Assembly: GCA_007896885.1 (NCBI GenBank) | Contig: VOIU01000004.1 | Location: forward strand, 124,001 to 188,000 | Direction of reading: 5' to 3' | Origin: Bacteroidaceae bacterium HV4-6-C5C | Lineage (GTDB): Bacteria; Bacteroidota; Bacteroidia; Bacteroidales; Bacteroidaceae | Length of the DNA: 64,000 nucleotides | In this document: in pieces, positions 47,042 to 54,579 of the stretch | Layout: each line of letters begins with the position of its first letter | How positions within the stretch are numbered: position 1 is the stretch's first letter | Notes under the pieces: model-generated | Told to the model about the DNA's origin: nothing | Seen by the model: the letters and a program-made list of their open reading frames with translations, nothing else | The model's database searches: none | Position numbers and translations under genes: made by a program

Positions 47042-48859
47042 ATGAATAGCGTATATAGCATATATAAAACCCTCTTTGCTGCTTTGGCGGTTTTCGGTCT
47101 GGCTAACCTTTCCATGTCCTGCACGCGGGATGATTCAACGGCGGGATTGTCCGAGGACAGAGATGCTGTGATCCGTTTCCAGATCAATGCCGATACCCCC
47201 AAAGATGGCATAACCCGCAGCATTGATGAAGACATAATCAATGATCTCCACGTGCTGGTATACAATAGTGCGGGTGAGCTCACGGGTAAGAGTTACACTA
47301 CATTCTCCGGTACCACTTATACCGTTTCGGTGCTTGCCCGTAGCGGTACGGGCTGTAAGATATACGCCATTGCCAACACAGGAAGCCCTACACTTTTCGA
47401 TGGAGATGTGGCGGGTACCGAAACCAAACTCAGAGCGATCACCACCAATCTTGCTACTTGGAGTACGTTCAATAATACTTCGGGTACGGTGTACCTGCCT
47501 ATGAGCGGAAATATTACTACCGATATTGCCGCCGGAACAACCTCGCTTCAGGGAGGAATCACCGTCAAGCGACTGGTGGCGAAGGTAACGCTGGATGTGA
47601 GTATAGCCTCCGGTAGCGGGGTGATAATTTCGGGTTATTGCCTCTATGGCATTCCGGGTAAATCTTACTACGTGGCTCATCCGCTCACTACGGAGGAGAA
47701 TGCCGACGGGATAGATACGCAAACCACCCGTGCTACGGATGGCTCTTTGCCTGCCAATAGTGGGGATTGGACCAATAGCGGACTGGTGAGTCTGTCCAAT
47801 GTAACCTCTTTTAATACAAGTTTTTATATGTATGAGAATCGCCCCGGTGTCAATACGGCTATTAGTGCACAGAGTCAGAAGATCAAAGCAAATGTCCCCG
47901 CCACTCCGGCAGATTCAGCCGCTTATGTGGTGATCTACGGCAAAGCGACAGGCTATAGCAGGCTTTCGTGGAAGATCTATCTGGGTGGTAACAATACTAC
48001 CAACTTCAACGTCAAGCGGAACTTTAAATATACCTGTACCATTACCCTGAAACCAAATGAATCCGATACCCGGATTAATTACAAAAGACTAATTTGGGCG
48101 GGTAGTAACATCTATTGGGATGGTACAAAGTTGACGTTTGATCTTTCTTCGGCTGATCCGGCCAATCCCACCACACAGGAGTTGGCAAATATGAAGAAAC
48201 AGGGAGTGGCTTTCCAGTGGGGATCTCTAGTCGGCGTTTCTTTAAGCAGTACTTATGCTACCTATACTCCCACGTATAACTCTACTACTCCTTCAAGCAG
48301 CACATGGAGCACGGGTTCTACTACTTATAGTTCTATCGCTTACATTACCGATGCCGGTTCTGCTTACGGTCAGGCCAATACCTTTTTGAATGATGCCGCT
48401 CAGAATACCAATGCTAATTATGCAGCATTGAAAGGTGATATCTGCCAGTATTTAAGTAAGACAGGCGCTGTGAGTGGCAGTTGGCGTATGCCTACGGCAA
48501 AGGAATATAATACTGCAAATATAGTAGATGGAGCTATTGTGTCGTGGACTACTGTGACTACCCCTTGGGCTAAATTCGGCAGTTTTAGCACTGAAACCGG
48601 TAACGCCCAAGGGACAACCCAACTTTCCAGTGGTGGCACTTATGTTGTTAATGGTGCTACTGGAAGTTACCCTACATCAGGCTATCGTAGTACGCCTGAT
48701 GGCGGTTTGAATAATGTAGGGCAAGGTGGTAATTATTGGACTAGCAGTGTCAGCTCCAGCACAAATGGATATAGCTTGAACTTCAGTACTAGCATTATGT
48801 TTCCGGCAAACAGTTATAGTCGGCTGTATGGCTTTACTGTAAGGTGTGTTCAGAATTAG
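47042..48859 (+). CDS. Pilus tip-like protein 3 with FISUMP-type C-terminus, module 2
   Basis: The 605-aa lipoprotein precursor (lipobox LSMSC, Cys27) has a short standard signal, which helps locate the mature start of tips 1 and 2. The fimbrillin-like N-terminal domain (VIRFQINADTPKDGITRSI) and FISUMP-like C-terminus (GDICQYLSKTGAVSGSWRMPTAKEY, GFTVRCVQN) are intact. From about residue 365 it resembles tip 1 (MKKQGVAFQWGSLVGVSL; AQGTTQLSSGGTYVV) far better than tip 2 does. Confidence 0.83.
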   Translation: MNSVYSIYKTLFAALAVFGLANLSMSCTRDDSTAGLSEDRDAVIRFQINADTPKDGITRSIDEDIINDLHVLVYNSAGELTGKSYTTFSGTTYTVSVLARSGTGCKIYAIANTGSPTLFDGDVAGTETKLRAITTNLATWSTFNNTSGTVYLPMSGNITTDIAAGTTSLQGGITVKRLVAKVTLDVSIASGSGVIISGYCLYGIPGKSYYVAHPLTTEENADGIDTQTTRATDGSLPANSGDWTNSGLVSLSNVTSFNTSFYMYENRPGVNTAISAQSQKIKANVPATPADSAAYVVIYGKATGYSRLSWKIYLGGNNTTNFNVKRNFKYTCTITLKPNESDTRINYKRLIWAGSNIYWDGTKLTFDLSSADPANPTTQELANMKKQGVAFQWGSLVGVSLSSTYATYTPTYNSTTPSSSTWSTGSTTYSSIAYITDAGSAYGQANTFLNDAAQNTNANYAALKGDICQYLSKTGAVSGSWRMPTAKEYNTANIVDGAIVSWTTVTTPWAKFGSFSTETGNAQGTTQLSSGGTYVVNGATGSYPTSGYRSTPDGGLNNVGQGGNYWTSSVSSSTNGYSLNFSTSIMFPANSYSRLYGFTVRCVQN

Positions 48860-48872
48860 AATGATGCATAAG

Positions 48873-49000
48873 TGGAACTTTGGAGTGATGAAAAAGACTA
48901 AAGATATTGGCGTGCCGGCGATGTGATATCGCTGGTCGTCAGTTTATTTTGTTTGTTTGTGATGCCTTCCCGTACAAGTGTGTACGGGAAGGCCTTTTTT
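48873..49000 (+). repeat. Module-end repeat, copy 2, containing a terminator
   Basis: Matches 42135-42260. It begins inside a decayed copy of the 3' end of the small membrane-protein gene found after module 1, whose start is missing here. Confidence 0.8.
48964..49000 (+). terminator. Terminator of pilus module 2
   Basis: GCCTTCCCGTAC (48964-48975), 6-nt loop, GTACGGGAAGGC (48982-48993), then CTTTTTT. Confidence 0.88.
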
Positions 49001-49124
49001 ATAATGAGATGCAATTGCAAAAGAACACTTTTTTTGACTTGTGAGATTCGTGGAAAGCTATATTTTTATTAACGGTCAACTGCTTATTTGTACAATTTGG
49101 AGGATAACGTAAAGGAATAAACCA

Positions 49125-49132
49125 TACCTTTG
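49125..49132 (+). promoter_or_regulatory. -7 box of the Rpn-family gene
   Basis: TACCTTTG (TAnnTTTG) 19 nt before the ATG at 49152. Confidence 0.5.
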
Positions 49133-49151
49133 CAGAGAAAAACACAAAAGT

Positions 49152-49289
49152 ATGTCGCATTTTATTAACCCGTTCACAGATGTCGGGTTTAAACTTATTT
49201 TCGGTCAGGAAGTTTTGAAAGACCTTTTAATTGATTTTTTGAACGATTTACTATATCTCGATTTAGACATACGATGTTTCTCACTGTGA
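49152..49289 (+). pseudogene. 5' fragment of an Rpn-family (PD-(D/E)XK) nuclease gene
   Basis: Forty-five codons begin MSHFINPFTDVGFKLIFGQE and continue VLKDLLIDFLNDLLY, the characteristic N-terminus of the Rpn/PF12784 'transposase-like' nucleases; the match ends near 49257 and a stop follows. The 3' part of such a gene lies at 50032-50499. The catalytic middle (about 150-200 codons) is missing and a foreign gene sits in its place. Confidence 0.8.
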
Positions 49290-49292
49290 AAA

Positions 49293-49967
49293 TTGTCATA
49301 TTATTATATTATGGAAGAAAATAATAAAAATGGATGCAGCAATACTTTTTGGATATTATTAGTAATGTTTATGTCGCATACATGGATCTTTTGTGGAATA
49401 GTGATTTTTTTTGTAGTAAGTTGCCATGATTTAATTTTTCCAGAAGACGAAGATGAGCCTGGAATTACAGATACAAGGAGGCCCGTAATAATGTCGTCTT
49501 TATATGATAAGGATGGTTATGGTTTTGATATTATATATATGACAAACGATAAAGTTAGTGATTCTGGGTATAATAAAATATGTAATCGGCCATCAGTTGT
49601 AGCTCTTGAAAATTTTATAGATAATGATAGTGTCAATCTTCATTTTAAATATGGGTATAAAAACGTAGATATATATGATGTTGCTACATATTTAGAGTCT
49701 TTGAGAAGGGATAATGATTATTGCCTATATGAAATAAAAGCTAATGCTACTTTAGGCGCATTATATATTGGACCTAATCCAGATATTCCTGATTATGCAA
49801 AGACATTTTCTCCAACCTGTCTTCAAGGAGCTGTTTATTTAAGCGAATATGAAATAAGAGATAGGCATAAAAAAGTGCGGATGTATTCATATTGGGGGTG
49901 TAGGGGCAATTCATATAAAGATGAGCGATTTTCTCATTTTTCTGAAAGTGAGGTAATTAAAGAGTAA
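49293..49967 (+). CDS. Membrane-anchored protein of unknown function inserted in the Rpn gene
   Basis: The 224-aa product has one strong N-terminal membrane span (about residues 13-38, FWILLVMFMSHTWIFCGIVIFFVV) ending in SC, then a soluble domain of about 185 residues that begins acidic (FPEDEDEPG) and is rich in Tyr and Asp. The gene is far more AT-rich than its surroundings and uses AT-ending codons. It starts 4 nt after the stop of the Rpn fragment. No family recognised; it replaced the middle of the Rpn gene, so it was probably acquired. Confidence 0.65.
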   Translation: MSYYYIMEENNKNGCSNTFWILLVMFMSHTWIFCGIVIFFVVSCHDLIFPEDEDEPGITDTRRPVIMSSLYDKDGYGFDIIYMTNDKVSDSGYNKICNRPSVVALENFIDNDSVNLHFKYGYKNVDIYDVATYLESLRRDNDYCLYEIKANATLGALYIGPNPDIPDYAKTFSPTCLQGAVYLSEYEIRDRHKKVRMYSYWGCRGNSYKDERFSHFSESEVIKE

Positions 49968-50031
49968 TTGTGATAATTTTATTTTTTAATGTAAATTCCT
50001 TTTTATTGTATTGTATATTAACTAGGTCGAC

Positions 50032-50499
50032 GTGATAACGCTAAAGATGAATTCTTTTTACGTTTTCCTGAGAATGAAAGATTTTGAACGCTGGATTTAT
50101 ATATTAAAGAATATGGAAACATTGAAACGAATGCCTTTCAAAGCCCGCAAGTCGGTTTTTGAAAAATTAGAGAAAATTGTTGATATTGCTTCCCTCTCAA
50201 AAGAAGAACGAGAGAAATATGACGAGAGCATCAAGGTGTATCGTGATAATCTTGCCGTGATGGCTTATGCCAAAGAAAAAGAACGTAAAGAGGCAGAGAG
50301 AGGTCGTGCCGAAGGGCTTGAAAAAGGTCCTGCCGAAGGACGCGCTGAAGGTCGTGCCGAAGGGCTTGAAAAAGGTCGTGCCGAAGGTACGAAACGAGCA
50401 CAGATTGATATTGCTCGAAAACTAAAAGATAGAGGTTGTGCTGTGGAAGAAATAGCAGATATAACCGGACTTACTTTAAATGAATTGAAGGAAATCTAA
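50032..50499 (+). pseudogene. 3' fragment of an Rpn-family nuclease gene
   Basis: The open frame carries the Rpn C-terminal region: KDFERWIYILKNMETLKRMPF, the KEEREKYDESIKVYRDNLAV helix, then a repeated GRAEGLEKG/GRAEG linker and a terminal helix-turn-helix-like EEIADITGLTLNELKEI. Homology begins only at about DFERW; upstream codons run through a different frame. It may still be translated as a small coiled protein, but the nuclease core is gone. Confidence 0.75.
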
Positions 50500-50528
50500 G
50501 ATATATTCTATGGTTTGCATTGCTTTTA

Positions 50529-50571
50529 GTCCGCTACCGGCCTTAAATGGTCGGGGCGGTTTTTTTTTGTC
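50529..50571 (+). terminator. Terminator after the Rpn remnant
   Basis: CCGCTACCGGCC and GGTCGGGGCGG form an imperfect GC-rich stem followed by nine T. Confidence 0.6.
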
Positions 50572-50717
50572 AACAGATGGTGTCTTTGCGCTCAATAGAT
50601 AATGTGTTTCATCCGAACAGACGATCTGTCTTAACTCAACAGATGGTCTGTTTTTTGTACTATGAAGAATGAAGCTATCTTCGATAGTATAATTTTTAAT
50701 TTATTTTTTATTGAATA

Positions 50718-51149
50718 ATGAAATTGACAAACACAGAAAATGCAGATGCCGGAATCTGCTCCGATTTGGATTTATTGGAAGAATGTATGATGAAGAAACA
50801 ACAATCTTTAGTCCGCCAAACAGAACGCATGGAAATGATGAAGAGCTCCATACACAACACAAAAGATGATATTGCCGTGTTGGAAGCAATCTTGCACTAT
50901 GTCTCACGGTTGGAAAGTGGAGAGATCAGCCATCCTCAGGTGGCGCACAAAGATATTCCCCGCTTCTTTGCCCGCGCCTCGCGACTGTATGACCTTCTTT
51001 GTCATCGGATGCATTGCCACATCGACTATAGCTGTTTTTGTGCCGCCATCCACTTTGGATATCACTTCGAAGCCCGACCGTGTGATGCCGGAAAGCATGA
51101 CTTGTCACGCGCTACGGTGCTGGGGTATTTTAAAAAAGAGAGGGAATAA
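50718..51149 (+). CDS. Hypothetical protein with N-terminal coiled coil
   Basis: The 143-aa cytoplasmic protein has a likely coiled coil over residues about 25-70 (KKQQSLVRQTERMEMMKSSIHNTKDDIAVLEAILHYVSRL) and a C-terminal part with several His and Cys (LCHRMHCHIDYSCFCAAIHFGYHF). I do not recognise a family. It precedes the DUF4248-like gene in the cluster that carries DnaB, HU and amidase genes. Confidence 0.6.
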   Translation: MKLTNTENADAGICSDLDLLEECMMKKQQSLVRQTERMEMMKSSIHNTKDDIAVLEAILHYVSRLESGEISHPQVAHKDIPRFFARASRLYDLLCHRMHCHIDYSCFCAAIHFGYHFEARPCDAGKHDLSRATVLGYFKKERE

Positions 51150-51255
51150 CCCCCTCTTTTTATGCTATTCCTTACAAATAATTATTGAAAAATGCAATAC
51201 TTTTTCATGAGTTTTTATTGTCATAATCAGTCTTGATGCCCACTTCTTATTTCCG

Positions 51256-51263
51256 TAATTTTG
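51256..51263 (+). promoter_or_regulatory. -7 box of the DUF4248-like gene
   Basis: TAATTTTG (TAnnTTTG) 27 nt before the ATG at 51290. Confidence 0.45.
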
Positions 51264-51289
51264 CTCTTGTTGTTTACTAAAAATGATAC

Positions 51290-51565
51290 ATGATGAGAGA
51301 TATTAATTATGATTTTATACTTACCGGATGCCATCCGTTTTCTACTATTGCAGCTTGTTACTTTCCAAGTGTCTATATCAGTTCATCTTCCCGTTCATTG
51401 CGTCGCTACATTCGCTCTCATCAGGCTTTGCTGACCGATATGCTTGCTGCCGAATATGACGAACAGGATAAGATATTGACGCCTACGCAGATAGCCATTA
51501 TTGTAGAGCACATGGGGATGCCGGGCAGAGTCGGCATGGATGTAAGAGCCAAAGGGACGAAATAA
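51290..51565 (+). CDS. DUF4248-like small protein
   Basis: The 91-aa protein matches the DUF4248 plan: an aromatic YFPSV motif near residue 25, a run of basic helices (SLRRYIRSHQALLTDML) and the C-terminal LTPTQIAIIVEHMGMPG, like the usual F/L-TPxQV...I...LGxP. DUF4248 genes travel with DnaB-like helicase, HU-like, smalltalk and amidase genes in Bacteroides, as here. Probably DNA-binding; role not known. Confidence 0.72.
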   Translation: MMRDINYDFILTGCHPFSTIAACYFPSVYISSSSRSLRRYIRSHQALLTDMLAAEYDEQDKILTPTQIAIIVEHMGMPGRVGMDVRAKGTK

Positions 51566-51616
51566 CCGGAAGTCTTTGCTTTTTTCTTGAAGTAATCATT
51601 TTATTTCTTGGAGCAA

Positions 51617-52261
51617 TCATTGCTTTAATAAATAAGTCTGCTCACCGGAGAATTCCCATAATTCAAAACCCAATGATTCGATATCTTTGTTTGGAGTCTT
51701 AAAGCCGTGTGAAGATATCTTTGTCAGTCGGTTAAAAGCATTTGGAGCGTTGATTGTTGTGGTGGCGGTGGTTACGACGGATGGTTGTTTATTTGAAAAA
51801 CAGCAGTGCTTCACCTTGTGATTTTCAATGAAAGCGGCAATTTCCGGTACTTGTAGAATACAATACAATGTGTGTGTAAGTTGCGATATTGCTTTGTTTC
51901 TTTTTCCTGTTTTTGGTGTCCCGTCGGCTTGTGTGAAGTTATTGACAAACTTCCATTGTGTGCTTGTCAGCTCGTTTAAGATGAAGAATATGGAATCTGA
52001 AGTATAAACAATCAGGTCACAATTTTCTTTCCCTTTCTGAAAAGGTGCAGGTAGGGATTTAAAGAAACTTTCGTAGTTGATTACATTGACTTCCCGTCTG
52101 TCGGGATTGTCATATTTGGCAACCCCTTCTCCTTTGGGATGTATTAAGATTTTATCATCGGTAAGGTCGAATTCCTTTTCTTTTGTCGATTCTATGCTGA
52201 TATTAGGATTGGCTTTAAGGTGATAATGATTGATGAATTTATCTTCAAATAAATCTTTCAT
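51617..52261 (-). CDS. Partner protein of the ATPase; possible PD-(D/E)XK-like fold
   Basis: The 214-aa cytoplasmic protein starts in a TAATG overlap with the ATPase stop, so the two are translationally coupled. A central pattern NCDLIVYTSDSIFFILNELTS, followed by a helix AISQLTHTLYCIL, recalls PD-(D/E)XK nucleases (Asp, then Glu-x-Lys, then a Gln helix), but the Lys position is Thr here. A Thr/Asn-rich TTATTTINAPNAFN stretch follows. An ATPase plus small effector is a common defence layout. Function is inferred. Confidence 0.6.
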   Translation of the reverse strand: MKDLFEDKFINHYHLKANPNISIESTKEKEFDLTDDKILIHPKGEGVAKYDNPDRREVNVINYESFFKSLPAPFQKGKENCDLIVYTSDSIFFILNELTSTQWKFVNNFTQADGTPKTGKRNKAISQLTHTLYCILQVPEIAAFIENHKVKHCCFSNKQPSVVTTATTTINAPNAFNRLTKISSHGFKTPNKDIESLGFELWEFSGEQTYLLKQ

Positions 52262-53394
52262 TACAATTGTTCATATTGATCATAAATATCATTTATTGCT
52301 TCGGAAAGTATATTGGTATTTATCAATCGTTCATTTTCTATTTTCAGATCGTAAAGTTTGCCGTCTGCTATCTGGTAGACTGCTATGCGATCAAAATCGA
52401 GTCTTGCCCCTTCAATAAGCTTTCCTCTGTCGTTTGCTTTTATTAGCAGGTTTAAATGGTTGATGATGTAGGGGCTGTGAGTGGTCATCATTACCGTCAT
52501 TTCATATTTCGGATGTGTCTCAACAAAACACCTGTTTACGATGAAGTTGATGAGTGAACGCTGGTTGTCGGGGTAGAGGCTCAGCTCCGGTTCTTCGATA
52601 TGAATGTGTACATTACGGTGCTTGATATCCCCGATATTCTGTTTGGCACTGAAATCTTTAAGGCTGTCATTGCGTGCCAGATAATCTAAAACAATGGCAT
52701 TGAAGCGGGCATTGAAATCGTAGTGCTTCGAAAAATACTCTATAATGACCGAAAGCGGTACAAGCGTTTGTGTACCCGAAGAAGCATTGTATAAGCTGAT
52801 CTTATACGGCTTGTCGCTTTTTGTGCTTTCAATATTATATTTGTTTATTCCATTCTCTTTTTTAAGCGTAAACTTTACGCCTAAATACTTCACGTCAAGC
52901 TGCTTTATCTCATTGAAGGCTAAAAGAATATCATCTAAAGTTTCTTTCAGATAGAAATCGGATTGCAGGCTCACCTTGTTCGAAAGGATATCGGGAATTA
53001 TATTTCTTTTGTCGGCGATGAAGCACATCTTCTCCAGGCTTAAATCCACTTCCGGAATAATGATATTTGCTTTCAGGGAGCCGGCGTATGAGATGCTGTT
53101 ATCCCCTTTGGTATAGATAATTTCCGTGTCATCTTTAAGATATTCTATTAGTCCGTTACTGTTCAATAAAGATTTGAAGTCGAAGCTAAAGGGAGATCTG
53201 GAAATGTTGGAATGGCGCAGGTAAGAGCGGATATTGACCCATTTATAAATCCATCGAAATAAGATAATGGCTTTCATAACGGTGCTTTTACCACTTCCCG
53301 ATTCGCCAACGAAGATGGTAAAGGGGAGGATGTCGGTAATTTCTATTTTCTCAATAGGACCGAAATTTCTTATAACTATTGATTCTTTCATCAT
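52261..53394 (-). CDS. SMC/ABC-type AAA ATPase (defence-like)
   Basis: The 377-aa ATPase has Walker A GESGSGKST near the N-terminus (KIEITDILPFTIFVGESGSGKS), an ABC-like signature region SSGTQTLVPLSVI, Walker B IHIEEPELSLYP and an H-loop MTTHSPYIINHL. The domain matches AAA_15/AAA_21 proteins of OLD, Septu, Gabija and PARIS type systems, without a TOPRIM domain. The start at 53394 is chosen because a TACCTTTG -7 box lies at 53424-53417, downstream of the longer frame's ATG at 53439. Coupled to the downstream 214-aa gene. Confidence 0.82.
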   Translation of the reverse strand: MMKESIVIRNFGPIEKIEITDILPFTIFVGESGSGKSTVMKAIILFRWIYKWVNIRSYLRHSNISRSPFSFDFKSLLNSNGLIEYLKDDTEIIYTKGDNSISYAGSLKANIIIPEVDLSLEKMCFIADKRNIIPDILSNKVSLQSDFYLKETLDDILLAFNEIKQLDVKYLGVKFTLKKENGINKYNIESTKSDKPYKISLYNASSGTQTLVPLSVIIEYFSKHYDFNARFNAIVLDYLARNDSLKDFSAKQNIGDIKHRNVHIHIEEPELSLYPDNQRSLINFIVNRCFVETHPKYEMTVMMTTHSPYIINHLNLLIKANDRGKLIEGARLDFDRIAVYQIADGKLYDLKIENERLINTNILSEAINDIYDQYEQL

Positions 53395-53416
53395 AACCCA
53401 GCTATTTTGATACAAA

Positions 53417-53424
53417 CAAAGGTA
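53417..53424 (-). promoter_or_regulatory. -7 box of the ATPase pair
   Basis: Minus-strand TACCTTTG, 22 nt before the ATPase start at 53394. Confidence 0.45.
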
Positions 53425-53518
53425 TGAAAAATACTGCAATATCTGTAAGGGAGTCCGGCTTTTAGCCTCGAAAATCTATATATTTCTTATATACTTTCTC
53501 TTTTATTAGTTATTAGTG

Positions 53519-53612
53519 GTCTTTTTTTGCCCCCACTTATGCCCCGCTGAAGTGCTAATGCGTTGTGATAGAAAACAATGCATGCCCAAAGTTGATGTCT
53601 TTTTTTGCCCCC
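53519..53612 (+). repeat. Pair of 16-bp direct repeats
   Basis: GTCTTTTTTTGCCCCC occurs at 53519-53534 and 53597-53612 in the 376-bp gap between the ATPase and the helicase-loader-like gene. Otherwise no gene is seen in the gap; a 65-codon frame at 53605-53802 lacks support. Confidence 0.6.
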
Positions 53613-53815
53613 TCCATTTGACGGCCTTTGTTCCTCTAATCATATTTGCTTACGGTGTACCATTTTTTTTGAACCGTTGGATATAAAGTTGAACCGAAAT
53701 GAACCGACGTTAACCGGCCTGCTTGCATTGCTTTCGGGTGTGTATTATTTTTGTGGGCAAAGCATGGGGCGTGTGTCGAAATTGAAAATTTGCTTATCTT
53801 AATATAATACGATAT

Positions 53816-54427
53816 ATGAAAAAGAATTTTATGGGAAAGGGCTATGTGATGGTTTCACGTACATTGCTCACGAGTATTTTTGAGAAACATGGTAAAGCTG
53901 ACAGTGTCGAAGAGGCTTTTTTGCGAGTCTTAGTTCATGTCAACTACAGGGATGCTGAATTGGAATGGAAGCCTGGACGGAAAGTTACCTGCTTGCGAGG
54001 AGAGTCTATTATTTCGTTCATCACCTGGCAGCGTATTTTGGGTTGGAGTCGCCACCGTGTGGCCCGTTTCTTTCAGAATTGCTTCAAAGAGGGGAGTGTG
54101 GAACGGGTGGAAGATGGCTGCCGGAGCCACATTCGCATTCCCAATTATGACCTTTGGATGGGTGATGCGCAGAATTCGGGAAAAGCAAAGCGTGCTTCCA
54201 ACTCGGCTTTCGGTCATTTTATGGATGTTTACAGTGAGGTGACGCATACCCCTCGCATCAATGTGGGGCGTGCACAGCGTGTCTGGTCAAAACTGACGAT
54301 GCACGAACGCGAACTGGCGCTGAACAATATCGAGCAATATTACAACAACCTGCCGGATGTGCACTATTGCATGCAGTCGGCAACTTATCTCGCCGACAAA
54401 GCCTTCCTTGATGATTATAACTACTAA
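53816..54427 (+). CDS. Winged-helix replication protein (helicase loader-like)
   Basis: The 203-aa protein begins with a winged-helix pattern typical of phage replisome organisers/DnaD-like proteins: LLTSIFEKHG, EEAFLRVLVHVNYRD, LRGESIISFITWQRILGWSRHRVARFFQNCFKEG and RIPNYDLW. The C-terminal about 75 residues (TPRINVGRAQRVWSKLTMHERELALNNIEQYYNNLP) look like a helical helicase-binding region. It precedes the DnaB-like gene, consistent with a loader role; that role is inferred from fold and neighbour. Confidence 0.72.
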   Translation: MKKNFMGKGYVMVSRTLLTSIFEKHGKADSVEEAFLRVLVHVNYRDAELEWKPGRKVTCLRGESIISFITWQRILGWSRHRVARFFQNCFKEGSVERVEDGCRSHIRIPNYDLWMGDAQNSGKAKRASNSAFGHFMDVYSEVTHTPRINVGRAQRVWSKLTMHERELALNNIEQYYNNLPDVHYCMQSATYLADKAFLDDYNY

Positions 54428-54579
54428 TGGGATTATAATCTTTCTTTTATTCAGATAATCGTGCTTTGTGTAATTCAGCTTATTGAAGGGGTTATGACCT
54501 TGCTGTTTCTACTCTGTATAAATAAAAAAAAGATGCTGAAACGGAAGAATGTAATGAAGGCTTCGTCCTTAAAATTTCT

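Noticed and set aside
51617..53394. Calling the ATPase pair PARIS, Septu or Gabija
   Set aside because: The ATPase has no TOPRIM domain and the partner shows no HNH, UvrD-like helicase or DUF4435 motif, so naming a known system is not supported.
53605..53802. 65-codon open frame before the helicase-loader-like gene
   Set aside because: No recognisable motif or start signal, and it begins inside a 16-bp repeat.
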